Below are positions 1 through 7,452 of a stretch of DNA of 12,114 bases, in pieces (the stretch's first letter is position 1; each line of letters opens with the position of its first letter). Position numbers and translations under genes: made by a program. The notes under the pieces were generated by a model that had not been told where the DNA came from, did not search any database, and saw only the letters and a list, made by a program, of their open reading frames with translations. The stretch is taken from assembly GCA_015654715.1 (NCBI GenBank), contig JAATGK010000215.1, forward strand, positions 1-12,114. Reading direction: 5' to 3'. The stretch comes from Alphaproteobacteria bacterium. GTDB lineage: Bacteria; Pseudomonadota; Alphaproteobacteria; Micropepsales; Micropepsaceae.

Positions 1-767
1 CAACGGCATCCATGTGCGATCCGAACCACCGTCGCCCGACGAGGGATGTTCCGCGTACCGCACCTAGACCGCGTATGCAGTCAGCCGCTTTCGCCCAAGT
101 CGTTGGTACGTACGCGCAATATCGCATTCCGTTTCGTCATTGAATGACGATCGGCGCGCCAGAACATCAAAAAAAGTATTTGGGCTGTCGCTATATTTTT
201 TGCCGGATCGCGCCGGGCTCGTTCGTCCTAATCAACAAGGGGATATGTATTTTTTTGGCGGAAGCGGCGATCTGGTTCGTCGTACGGTGAACGGATGTGT
301 GTGTCCGCAGCTGTGCGGACCCAAAGTCCTCGTCATGACGCGGGGGACACGCATCAGTCAGGTTTGGGGGCATGCCGAAGGGGATATTGCTGGGGGACAG
401 TTCAGATGCTCGTTTGGCGCGTGCAGTTGCGCGGCGAACGTTGCGGTCGGCGTGCCGAAACGCCGTCCACCGCCGCGGAACGAGAATCCAATCGGCATCA
501 CAACTTCAGGGCCTGATCATCCCAGGGAAGGCACATGATATATATGTCACCATATATATGTGTTGCTCTGAACCTGGCTGCAGACAACTAAGGCGTGTTT
601 ATCACTTCACACCGAATAGGATAGAATCCCAGCCTAAAGGACAGAAACAGACAAAACAGCGTACCAAGCGTTAGACAGACTTAGTGACCAGATCCGTCCC
701 AAAGCCAGAAACATGGCTGCCCTCGCGGGAAATAACGACGGATGCTGGGAGGAAACAAAGAGCTGCA
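1..767. other. Upstream region without a convincing gene
   Basis: I see no believable coding gene here. The longest open frame (140-538, +) would need a TTG start, has no good ribosome binding site, and encodes a low-complexity Arg/Gly/Pro-rich product with no recognisable domain. Three frames open to the left edge are short (stops at 65-67 and 145-147, and one near 140) and resemble nothing I know. The stretch contains a small perfect hairpin (303-320, arms GTCCGCA/TGCGGAC around GCTG), an AT-rich palindrome (538-559), and an A-rich segment around 640-660. It most likely holds the promoter and leader of the receptor gene that follows. It may also hold the end of an unrelated neighbouring gene at the far left. 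Confidence 0.5.
538..559. promoter_or_regulatory. AT-rich palindrome, candidate operator upstream of the TonB receptor
   Basis: Two perfect 9-base inverted arms, ATATATATG and CATATATAT, are separated by TCAC, giving a 22-bp dyad. It lies about 210 bases before the receptor ATG, in an otherwise GC-rich neighbourhood, so its composition stands out. The size and symmetry fit a dimeric repressor or activator site. I cannot assign a regulator family: it does not clearly match the UxuR/ExuR-type or LacI-type consensus. No regulator gene is present in the window. Confidence 0.45.
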
Positions 768-3700
768 ATGCGTGCCCTTGGAACGATTCTGCTCGGAGTC
801 GTGAGCGTTCTTGCGCTCTCGGAGACGACGCTTGCGCAACCGGTTGCCATCGAACTTCCGGCCGAGGACCTGAAAACCGCGCTCGACTCGTTCATCGCCA
901 AGACGGGTGTCCAACTCGTCTACAGCATCGATGACGTGAAGGGGCGCAGCAGCCATGCCATCAAAGGCGAGTTTACCGCCGATCAAGCGCTGGATGCCTT
1001 GCTGCAGGACAGCGGCGTCTATGCAAGCCGGGACGCGACCGGTGCCATCTTCGTGTCGCGGTACCAAGCTAAAGACGATACCCTCGTCCTGCCGGACAAT
1101 ATCTTCGAGACCGTGACGGTGACCGGTTCGCGCGTCATCCTCAATGGCAACGACGCGCCGACGCCTGTGACGGCCGTATCGAGCGACCAACTCCTTGCCT
1201 CTACGCCGTCGGACATCACCGATGGCTTGAACAAGCTGCCGGTCTTCTCGGGTTCGTACAGCCAGCGCACCACCGCCGGCGCGAACCACAACTACTCAGC
1301 CAACATCCTCAATCTGCGCAGTTTCGGCATGACCCGCACGCTGATCCTGTTCAATGGCAACCGCGTCGCGGCCACAGCCCCCACCGGCGAGACCGACGTT
1401 AATACCCTGCCACAGGGTCTCATGGAGCGAGTCGACGTGGTCACCGGCGGCGCTTCCGCAGTCTACGGCACCGACGCCGTCACCGGTGTGGTCAACTTTG
1501 TGATCGACACCCAGTTCGACGGCCTCAAGGCCACAGTCCAAAGCGGCATCTCGCAGATTGGCGACGACGCCTCGTGGAAGGTCGGGCTGGTCGGAGGCAC
1601 GGATCTGTTCGGCGGCCGCGGCCACGCAGAATTCAGCTTCAGTCATTACAATTCGGACGGCATCCCGACCATGATGACGCGCCCGAACGGTCCCGTGATA
1701 TATACCGAGCCCGGCAACGGCACGACCGCAAGCCCATATCATCTGGTCGCTAACTCCCGCCTGCCGAACTACACGCCGGGCGGCTTCATCTCGAACAGCG
1801 TATTGGCCAATCAATATTTCTGTTCCAACGGCGTTCTTTGCCCCTTCATCCATGGCGCCGATTCCGGCACCACCGATGACGAAATCGGCGGCAGCGGCGG
1901 CTACGGCGGCGAGGCGGCGCCCGGCGTCAACACCAATCCATGGCTGGTCGCCAGCCTGAAGAGCACCGAGTTTTTTGGCCGGTTCAATTACGACGTGATC
2001 AGCAACGTTCAGTCTTACATACAGTTCAGCATGACGCAGTCATCGAACTTCAACATCTCGTTCCCCAACAACTACGTGATGAACTATGCCGCCGATAACG
2101 CCTTTCTGCCAGCCGCGGCGCAGGCGCAATTGACCGCGGCGAACCAGACCAGTTTCACCATGGGCCGTTCCATCCAGAACCAGATCGGCAGCGTATCCAA
2201 CGCCTATACTACCGGTCTATTCGTCACCTGGGGGATCGAAGGCACGTTGTCCGACGACTATAAATGGGACTTCCACTTCACCCATGCCCAAAACACCCTG
2301 AACGAAAGGTCCCCCTATAACATCAGTTGGCAGAAGCTTTACGCGGCCAGTGATGCCGTCATCGACCCGGTGAGCGGCAACGCCGTTTGCCGCGTCTCCC
2401 TGGGCCCGTATGCCTCGCAATATCCGGGCTGCATCCCACTCGACGCCTTTGGGCCTACCGCCACCTCCAACGATTCCTTCCGTTACGTGACGGAAGACAC
2501 CGCCTGGAAGGCGAAGAACAAAATGGACGACGCCGGGGTCAACATCAGCGGCACCCTCGCGGACCTTTGGGCCGGCCCCGCGAAGGCAGCGCTGAGCGCG
2601 GAATGGCATCGGATCTCGCTCGAAGACGACAGCAAGTATAACCCCGTGACCAAGGTCGACTGTACCGGCCTCAACCTGGCGATTTGTGATCCCACCAAAT
2701 CGATATTCAACAATGTCGTTGCCCCGCTGAGCGAGGTATCGGAAGACATCACCGAAGCGGCTATCGAGGTCAACGCACCGGTTCTCAAGAGCCTGCCGTT
2801 CGTCCAGGAAGTGGATATCAACGGTGCGCTGCGTTACGCGCGCTACAGCGTTTCCGGTCAGGCCATCACCTGGAAGCTCGGTGCGGTGTGGAACGTTACC
2901 GACGATTTGACGTTGCGCGGTGCTCAGTCCCGCGACATCCGCGCGCCCACCCTCAATAATATGTTTGCGCCGATTTCTGCAAACATCTCGGCATTCAGCG
3001 ACTACTTGACCGGCGTAATCGGCAATTTGATGCTGGAAAACAAAGGCAACCGCGATCTGACACCAGAAGTCGCGCAGACAACCACGGGCGGAGCCGTATA
3101 TCGGCCGGGCTGGCTGCCGGGTTTCAGTATTTCGGCCGACTGGTACGAGATCATCATCCGCAATGCCATCTCGTCGGTCAACGGCGGCACCCCGTCGGCG
3201 GAAAACCTGTGCATCGCTTCACGTGGGGCTTCGCCGTTCTGCGACTTGGTGATCCGCCCGTATCCCATCACCAACACCACCCCCAACAACTTCCCGACCC
3301 TGGTGATCGCCGAGGCGATGAACATTTCCAAGACCTCGACCCATGGCGTCGATTTTGAGGTCAACTATACGACCGACTTAGACAAGATCGGCGCCAGCCT
3401 TGAAGGCAAGCTGGGCCTGCGCCTGTTGGTTTCGTATCAGCCGAGCATCCTGTCGCAATCAATTCCCGGCGCCGTAATCACCAATGGTGCGGGCGCGGCA
3501 GGAATTCTGAACACCGGCGGCGCAGCGAAACGTATTGCATTCATGGCAAATTACAGCCTCGACCCCATCGCCGTGACCATCATGGAGCGTTGGCACAGCG
3601 CCGAGCGGCAGAGCGCGGATCCGACGCTGGTCTTCACGACGCCGAATGTTCCCTCGATCGCCTATACCGACCTGAACTTGAGCTACAATTTCAGACTAGC

Positions 3701-3875
3701 GGATGGGGACGGGAACGCCGAAATTTTCCTGTCGATCGAGAACCTCTTCGACCAGCAGCCGCACGTTTGGATTTCAACGATGAATAGCGCGGCGCAGGGC
3801 TATGCCTATCCCGCCCCGAGCGACGAGGATGTCGTCGGACGTTATTTCACGACAGGGCTCCGCCTGTCGTTGTAG
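768..3875 (+). CDS. TonB-dependent outer-membrane receptor with N-terminal STN domain
   Basis: This is a 1035-residue outer-membrane receptor that should import a ligand using TonB/ExbB/ExbD energy. The ATG at 768 begins a good Sec signal peptide (MRALGTILLGVVSVLALS, cleavage near residue 23). A GTG at 684 would add 28 polar residues in front and is less likely, although the GGGAGG at 747-752 is rather far from 768. Residues about 25-100 form an STN (secretin/TonB short N-terminal) domain, with the typical pattern ending in a 'GAIFVSR' strand. A TonB-box-like ETVTVTGSR follows near residue 116, then the plug (LRSFGMTRTLILFNGNR; RVDVVTGGASAVYGTDAVTGVVNFV). The remainder is a long beta-barrel with GRYFTTGLRLSL at the C-terminus. 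STN domains often signal to FecR/sigma pairs, but none is encoded nearby. The substrate is not readable from sequence. The adjacent glucuronoyl esterase gene suggests glucuronate-containing oligosaccharides (inference). Confidence 0.95.
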   Translation: MRALGTILLGVVSVLALSETTLAQPVAIELPAEDLKTALDSFIAKTGVQLVYSIDDVKGRSSHAIKGEFTADQALDALLQDSGVYASRDATGAIFVSRYQAKDDTLVLPDNIFETVTVTGSRVILNGNDAPTPVTAVSSDQLLASTPSDITDGLNKLPVFSGSYSQRTTAGANHNYSANILNLRSFGMTRTLILFNGNRVAATAPTGETDVNTLPQGLMERVDVVTGGASAVYGTDAVTGVVNFVIDTQFDGLKATVQSGISQIGDDASWKVGLVGGTDLFGGRGHAEFSFSHYNSDGIPTMMTRPNGPVIYTEPGNGTTASPYHLVANSRLPNYTPGGFISNSVLANQYFCSNGVLCPFIHGADSGTTDDEIGGSGGYGGEAAPGVNTNPWLVASLKSTEFFGRFNYDVISNVQSYIQFSMTQSSNFNISFPNNYVMNYAADNAFLPAAAQAQLTAANQTSFTMGRSIQNQIGSVSNAYTTGLFVTWGIEGTLSDDYKWDFHFTHAQNTLNERSPYNISWQKLYAASDAVIDPVSGNAVCRVSLGPYASQYPGCIPLDAFGPTATSNDSFRYVTEDTAWKAKNKMDDAGVNISGTLADLWAGPAKAALSAEWHRISLEDDSKYNPVTKVDCTGLNLAICDPTKSIFNNVVAPLSEVSEDITEAAIEVNAPVLKSLPFVQEVDINGALRYARYSVSGQAITWKLGAVWNVTDDLTLRGAQSRDIRAPTLNNMFAPISANISAFSDYLTGVIGNLMLENKGNRDLTPEVAQTTTGGAVYRPGWLPGFSISADWYEIIIRNAISSVNGGTPSAENLCIASRGASPFCDLVIRPYPITNTTPNNFPTLVIAEAMNISKTSTHGVDFEVNYTTDLDKIGASLEGKLGLRLLVSYQPSILSQSIPGAVITNGAGAAGILNTGGAAKRIAFMANYSLDPIAVTIMERWHSAERQSADPTLVFTTPNVPSIAYTDLNLSYNFRLADGDGNAEIFLSIENLFDQQPHVWISTMNSAAQGYAYPAPSDEDVVGRYFTTGLRLSL

Positions 3876-3991
3876 CGCCGCCGAGTGAAGGCGACACACG
3901 GCGACAATTTATTTGGCGGATCGTCGGATGCCAAACGACCTTATTCTCTTAGCAGACATGTATCCGATCTGCTTTTTCGAGGAGGGTGATT

Positions 3992-5461
3992 ATGCACCAC
4001 ACAGAGATGTGGCAGCGTCCAGGACGGCTTCGCCAGTATTTGGTGGCATCCGCCGTGGGACTGGCCTTGTTGGCGACGCCGAGTTTTGGCGGCTCCGACC
4101 ACTTCAAGAATTCCGACGCGATCGCAATCCGTCTGCCGGGGTTTGCAAACCGCACACCGACACCGGAGGAAGTTCAAACCAAGGCCGCAACCCAAGCCGA
4201 ATACCAGCGCGAACTCAAGGTGATGCACATCACCAAGATGCGCGAGCCGCGCAACGGTATCGATCCCGATGCGCCCAACGCCGCCAATTACGACGAAGCG
4301 CTCGCCAGTCCCTATCCGCGGCCGTCCGACGTTCTGCGCATGAACAACGGTCAGATAACCGCGACCGCTGATGAATGGTGGAAGGTACGCCGGCCCGAAA
4401 TCGTGGCCGCCTTCGAACGCGACATCTACGGGCGTCTGCCGAAGGTGATCCCGGCAGTGACCTGGTCGGTGGTCAATACCAAGAACGAGACCATTGGCGG
4501 CTATGAAGCAGTCACCCAGCGGATGGCCGGTGAAGTCGACAATTCCGGTTATCGCGCCATCAAAGTTACCATCGACATGGCGTTGACGCTGCCGGCGAAC
4601 GCCAAAGGCCGCGTTCCGGTCATCATGGTGTTCGGCGCCGTCGAACCGAAACCGTCGCGGTTTGCGAATGTGCCGAGCGTGGCCTCGCCTCCCGGCTACG
4701 ATTGGAAGGCGCAGCTTCTCTCGCTCGGCTGGGGCTATGTGGTCGTCGACCAGAACAGCGTCCAGGCCGACAACGGTGCCGGACTCGACAAGGGTATCAT
4801 CGGCCTCGTCAACAAGGGCAAGCCGCGCAGCATGACCGACTGGGGCGCTTTGCGCGCCTGGGCCTGGGGCGCCGGCCGTGCGCTCGACGCCATCTCGACC
4901 AATCCCCATGTCGCAGCGGACCAAGTCGGCATCGCCGGACATTCGCGTACCGGCAAGGCGGCTCTCGTCACCCTCGCCTTCGACCAACGCTTCGCCATCG
5001 GCTATATTAGTTCGTCGGGCGGTGCTGGCGCCAAGTTGATGCGGCGCTATTACGGCGAGACCGTCGAGAACGTCGCCAGCGACGAGCAATTCCATTGGGT
5101 CGCGGGCAATTATCTCAAATACGCCGCCGATCCTCTGACCGCCAACGACCTGCCGGTCGACGGCGACGCCTTAATCGCATTGTGCGCACCGCGCCCGATC
5201 TTCGTCAGCGGCGGCGCTGCCGCAGCCGGCGACGCCTGGGTCGATGCGAAAGGCATGTTCTTGGGAGCGGCTGGCGCCGGTCCCGTCTATCGCCTGCTCA
5301 GCAAGAAGGACATGGGAACCACCACCTTCCCGCAGATGGGAACCGCGCTGCTCGACGGCGACATCGGCTTCCGTCAGCACCAGTACGGCCATACCATGAC
5401 GCCGAACTGGCCGACCTTCCTCGCCTTCGCCGAAAAGTATCTGAAGATCCAGAACCGGTAA
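3992..5461 (+). CDS. Secreted CE15 glucuronoyl (4-O-methyl-glucuronate) esterase, copy 1
   Basis: This is a 489-residue exported alpha/beta-hydrolase of carbohydrate esterase family 15. The family hydrolyses esters between glucuronic acid side chains of xylan and lignin alcohols. The ATG at 3992 is chosen because GGAGG (3981-3985) sits at ideal distance. The in-frame GTG at 3986 overlaps that site. A signal peptide spans residues about 12-33 (LRQYLVASAVGLALLATPSFG). Visible landmarks are PNAANYDEALASPYPRPSDVLRM, the WW..RRPEI...ERDIYGR block, the nucleophile motif GHSRTGKAA with Ser318, LCAPRPIFVSGG, GDAWVDAKG (Asp414/Asp418) and YGH (His467) near the end. The fungal-type catalytic Glu after the nucleophile appears replaced in ISSSGGAGAKL, so the acid is probably one of the later Asp residues. 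The gene starts 116 bases after the receptor stop with no obvious terminator between, so co-transcription is plausible. It ends before a shared terminator. It is paralogous to the gene at 7453-8943. Confidence 0.92.
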   Translation: MHHTEMWQRPGRLRQYLVASAVGLALLATPSFGGSDHFKNSDAIAIRLPGFANRTPTPEEVQTKAATQAEYQRELKVMHITKMREPRNGIDPDAPNAANYDEALASPYPRPSDVLRMNNGQITATADEWWKVRRPEIVAAFERDIYGRLPKVIPAVTWSVVNTKNETIGGYEAVTQRMAGEVDNSGYRAIKVTIDMALTLPANAKGRVPVIMVFGAVEPKPSRFANVPSVASPPGYDWKAQLLSLGWGYVVVDQNSVQADNGAGLDKGIIGLVNKGKPRSMTDWGALRAWAWGAGRALDAISTNPHVAADQVGIAGHSRTGKAALVTLAFDQRFAIGYISSSGGAGAKLMRRYYGETVENVASDEQFHWVAGNYLKYAADPLTANDLPVDGDALIALCAPRPIFVSGGAAAAGDAWVDAKGMFLGAAGAGPVYRLLSKKDMGTTTFPQMGTALLDGDIGFRQHQYGHTMTPNWPTFLAFAEKYLKIQNR

Positions 5462-5487
5462 CGATTATCCGGTCACGGTCAAGAAAA

Positions 5488-5520
5488 ACGCCCTGCGCCG
5501 ATGATCTCGACGCAGGGCGT
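5488..5520. terminator. Bidirectional intrinsic terminator
   Basis: A perfect 10-bp stem (ACGCCCTGCG at 5488-5497 and CGCAGGGCGT at 5511-5520) with a 13-base loop is preceded by AAGAAAAA and followed by GTTCTTTT. It lies 27 bases after the stop of the first esterase and 26 bases beyond the stop of the convergent aldo/keto reductase. The T-rich run after the stem serves the + strand, and the A-rich run before it serves the - strand. This fits one terminator used by both convergent genes. Confidence 0.85.
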
Positions 5521-5545
5521 GTTCTTTTGCAGAGCGATCGAAAGG

Positions 5546-6958
5546 CTATGCCGTCTCCGACGCCACCACCTCGACCTTGCCACCCTTGACATCGGCGGGA
5601 TTGAGATAAGCCTTGAGCGGCGCCATCGTCAGCTGCTCCCGGAATGGGATCGTCAGCAGCGGCTTGCCGCCGGACGAGATGCGCCAGGAAAGAATCGGCT
5701 TCACACCGGCACAGCCGGACTGCCAGGACACCGCCACCAGCCCATTCTCGCTCACCAGCTTGATGTCGGTCGGCTGCTCGAGGCCGCGCGCCCGCTGCTG
5801 GAAGCTATTGGTATTGCCGTGATAGAATTCGGCGGCCCGCTTATCCATGACGGCCCATTCCTCGGGCGTCATCGGCGTATCGATGGCGGCCGCGAGGTTG
5901 GCGACAAGCTGATCCTTGCGCGGGTCCTTGCGATCGATGTGACTGATGCCGATGACGGCGCACGACACGCCCGGCTGCGAAAGCGTGTAGCGGATCATCT
6001 CGTGGTAATCGAGCCTGCCGGTGATGTCGCCGACCGAAGTGATAAGGTCGTCAGCTCCGCGCGTCCAGCGCCGCTCCTTGCCCACCAGAATGCCGTCGGC
6101 GAACACCTTCATCGCGATCACGCCCATGCCGCGTCCCATCGCCAGCGGCAACAGGTTGGTCCGGGTCGGGATATACTGCATATCGCAGACATTGAGCGGC
6201 GTCAGCAACGTGTCGAGGTCATGGCCTTCATCGCGGCGGATCGCTTCGATCAATACCGTCGCCCAATGGCCGGTGATGCCGATGTGGCGGACCCAGCTGT
6301 GATGATCGGGATTGAGGCCGGTGTAATTGGTGCCGTCGCGATAATCGAGCAACGTCGCGAAGGTGCCGATCTTCTCCGGCATCTTGCCACCGCGCGCCGT
6401 CAAGGCGGTGTACGCCTGCGCGAGGTCCTCGGGCGTGGTGACGTCGTGCATCTGTATGCAATCGAGATACGCTCCTTCGGGGAAGGCGCCCTTGCCGTCA
6501 CCGAAGATCTGCGACAGCGACCGCTTCAGATCCGTCACCGCCGTCGCTCCGGTCGGGTCGGGAACATTGCCGAAGCGCTGCCGCGTCTTGCTGGCAAGAT
6601 AGAGATGCTCGCGCAGCGCCGCGTTGTAGCCGGACTTGCCGGGGATCAGATTCATCCGGCGGAAAGCTTCACCGTAATGCAGTTGGCTATCCGCATACAG
6701 ATTTGACGTATCGAGATAGTTCACGCCGAGTTCGACAGCGCGCACGATGATATCGGCCGGATCGACACCGTCCGGCGTCCACATCAACGCAGCCTGGCCG
6801 CCGAGCGCCAGCGGCGTCACCAACCGTCCCGTGCGGCCGAGTGTCCGCTTGGGAATAATCGTCTTGCTGCTTGCTGCATCCGTTTGGGCAGCGGCCGGTA
6901 AAGACCCGACCAGTGTGGCCGCACCGAGTGTCGTCAGTATTTGTCGCCTGGTTGCCAT
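5546..6958 (-). CDS. Tat-exported aldo/keto reductase with C-terminal extension
   Basis: This is a 470-residue NAD(P)H-dependent oxidoreductase of the aldo/keto reductase superfamily. The ATG at 6958 is preceded by AAGGGG at good spacing. An upstream in-frame start at 6991 only adds MMCLPNREGDS. The N-terminus MATRRQILTTLGAATLVGSLPAAAQ is a twin-arginine signal, so export after cofactor loading in the cytoplasm is predicted. The core (residues about 37-375) shows the full catalytic tetrad: Asp83 and Tyr88 in NYLDTSNLYADS, Lys124 in LYLASK, and His171 in IQMHD. AVIGIS near the core's end fits the family's NADP site region. After about residue 385 there is a beta-rich tail of about 85 residues (IKLVSENGLVAVSWQS...), absent from ordinary aldo/keto reductases and possibly an Ig-like fold. 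Substrate unknown. The position between two glucuronoyl esterases suggests a sugar, uronate or lignin-derived aldehyde (inference). It is transcribed against both flanking esterase genes. Confidence 0.92.
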   Translation of the reverse strand: MATRRQILTTLGAATLVGSLPAAAQTDAASSKTIIPKRTLGRTGRLVTPLALGGQAALMWTPDGVDPADIIVRAVELGVNYLDTSNLYADSQLHYGEAFRRMNLIPGKSGYNAALREHLYLASKTRQRFGNVPDPTGATAVTDLKRSLSQIFGDGKGAFPEGAYLDCIQMHDVTTPEDLAQAYTALTARGGKMPEKIGTFATLLDYRDGTNYTGLNPDHHSWVRHIGITGHWATVLIEAIRRDEGHDLDTLLTPLNVCDMQYIPTRTNLLPLAMGRGMGVIAMKVFADGILVGKERRWTRGADDLITSVGDITGRLDYHEMIRYTLSQPGVSCAVIGISHIDRKDPRKDQLVANLAAAIDTPMTPEEWAVMDKRAAEFYHGNTNSFQQRARGLEQPTDIKLVSENGLVAVSWQSGCAGVKPILSWRISSGGKPLLTIPFREQLTMAPLKAYLNPADVKGGKVEVVASETA

Positions 6959-7018
6959 GGAATCCCCTTCGCGGTTGGGCAGGCACATCAACGAAGATGC
7001 GACTGTCGCCGGACGCTA

Positions 7019-7024
7019 TTTATA
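7019..7024 (-). promoter_or_regulatory. Candidate -10 element for the aldo/keto reductase
   Basis: On the minus strand this reads TATAAA, about 60 bases before the reductase ATG, implying a leader near 54 bases. The matching -35 position would fall inside the palindrome at 7029-7048 and is a weak match to TTGACA. A weak -35 covered by a dyad is a common layout for a regulated promoter. This is read from sequence only. Confidence 0.3.
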
Positions 7025-7028
7025 CGCG

Positions 7029-7048
7029 CGTTTCACACACGTGAAACG
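7029..7048. promoter_or_regulatory. Perfect 8-4-8 palindrome, candidate operator
   Basis: The arms CGTTTCAC and GTGAAACG are perfectly complementary around ACAC, giving a 20-bp dyad. It lies directly upstream (minus-strand sense) of the TATAAA at 7019-7024, where it would cover the -35 region of the reductase promoter. A bound dimer there could repress the reductase. It is about 400 bases from the second esterase, so control of both divergent genes is possible but less direct. The regulator is not encoded in the window. Confidence 0.45.
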
Positions 7049-7199
7049 AAGAGGCTTCTCGACGACGAATGCCACTTCGTCGCGGCATGCCGGCCGCCCT
7101 ATTTCGATGCGGATTACACGTCCCGTGCATGAAATTATTTGGAGGATTCCCCAAGGCTCGATCGTCACAACCAAAATGGAGAAGTCTGGACAAAAAGCT

Positions 7200-7213
7200 G
7201 TTTCGCAAGAAAC
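7200..7213. repeat. Inverted GTTTC/GAAAC pair
   Basis: GTTTC-GCAA-GAAAC is a perfect 5-base dyad with a 4-base spacer. If the flanks are included (7197-7216), the arms are 8 bases with one mismatch. It uses the same pentamers as the 7029-7048 palindrome but with different spacing. It could be a secondary binding site or chance. Confidence 0.25.
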
Positions 7214-7310
7214 GGCGCCAATCCCGGCTTTCCACGCGGTGCAAGCCTGAGGACGCACACGCGACACAAAAGGGGGTACTTATTGGTTCTTGCGCCCATC
7301 ACGGCGGCTC

Positions 7311-7326
7311 GAAACCATATCGTTTC
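7311..7326. repeat. Inverted GAAAC/GTTTC pair in opposite orientation
   Basis: GAAACCATATCGTTTC is a 16-base dyad with one mismatched pair around ATAT. It lies about 130 bases before the second esterase ribosome binding site. The half-sites point outward relative to those at 7029-7048. The outer GAAAC..GTTTC geometry is reminiscent of KdgR-like sites, but the match is not good enough to name the regulator. Confidence 0.25.
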
Positions 7327-7452
7327 TTCTTTTGCCAACGCGCACAGCGTACGCAGAACGAAACGGCCGGTTGGTTTCCGGTCGCCAGTTCCGCCGACAA
7401 CCCTTTCGCTCTGCTGCACCGCCAAGCGGGTTTCACATCACAGGAGGAAACT

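Larger units (their letters stand above)
6959..7452. other. Divergent intergenic region between aldo/keto reductase and second esterase
   Basis: About 490 bases separate two divergent genes. The open frame of the right-hand esterase runs back to 7069, but that extension is Arg/Lys/Cys-rich and unlike a signal peptide, while a proper Shine-Dalgarno and signal peptide begin at 7453. The region therefore looks regulatory. It holds the 7029-7048 palindrome and several further pairs of GTTTC/GAAAC words: 7200-7213, 7311-7326, and 7360-7378 with a wider spacing. A GTTTCAC half-site also lies at 7430-7436, just before the ribosome binding site of the second esterase. I find no convincing small gene. 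Confidence 0.55.

Noticed and set aside
303..320. Small perfect hairpin GTCCGCA/TGCGGAC
   Set aside because: It is too short and has no T-run or nearby gene end, so a terminator or operator role is not supported.
140..538. 132-codon open frame in the upstream region
   Set aside because: It needs a TTG start without a ribosome site, has a product rich in Arg, Gly and Pro with no domain, and shows no codon pattern like the neighbouring genes.
684..767. GTG start giving a longer TonB receptor
   Set aside because: It would bury the signal peptide behind 28 polar residues. The ATG at 768 begins directly with the signal peptide. It is kept as an alternative because the Shine-Dalgarno spacing for 768 is not ideal.
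3941..5095. 384-codon open frame on the minus strand under the first esterase
   Set aside because: It is a shadow of a high-GC gene. The plus-strand frame carries the CE15 motifs and signal peptide.
5501..6706. 401-codon plus-strand frame opposite the aldo/keto reductase
   Set aside because: It is an Arg/Gly/Ala-rich antisense shadow, and the minus strand has the complete catalytic tetrad and Tat signal.
7069..7452. In-frame N-terminal extension of the second CE15 esterase
   Set aside because: The extension is basic and Cys-rich with no signal character, while 7453 has AGGAGG and an immediate Sec signal peptide.
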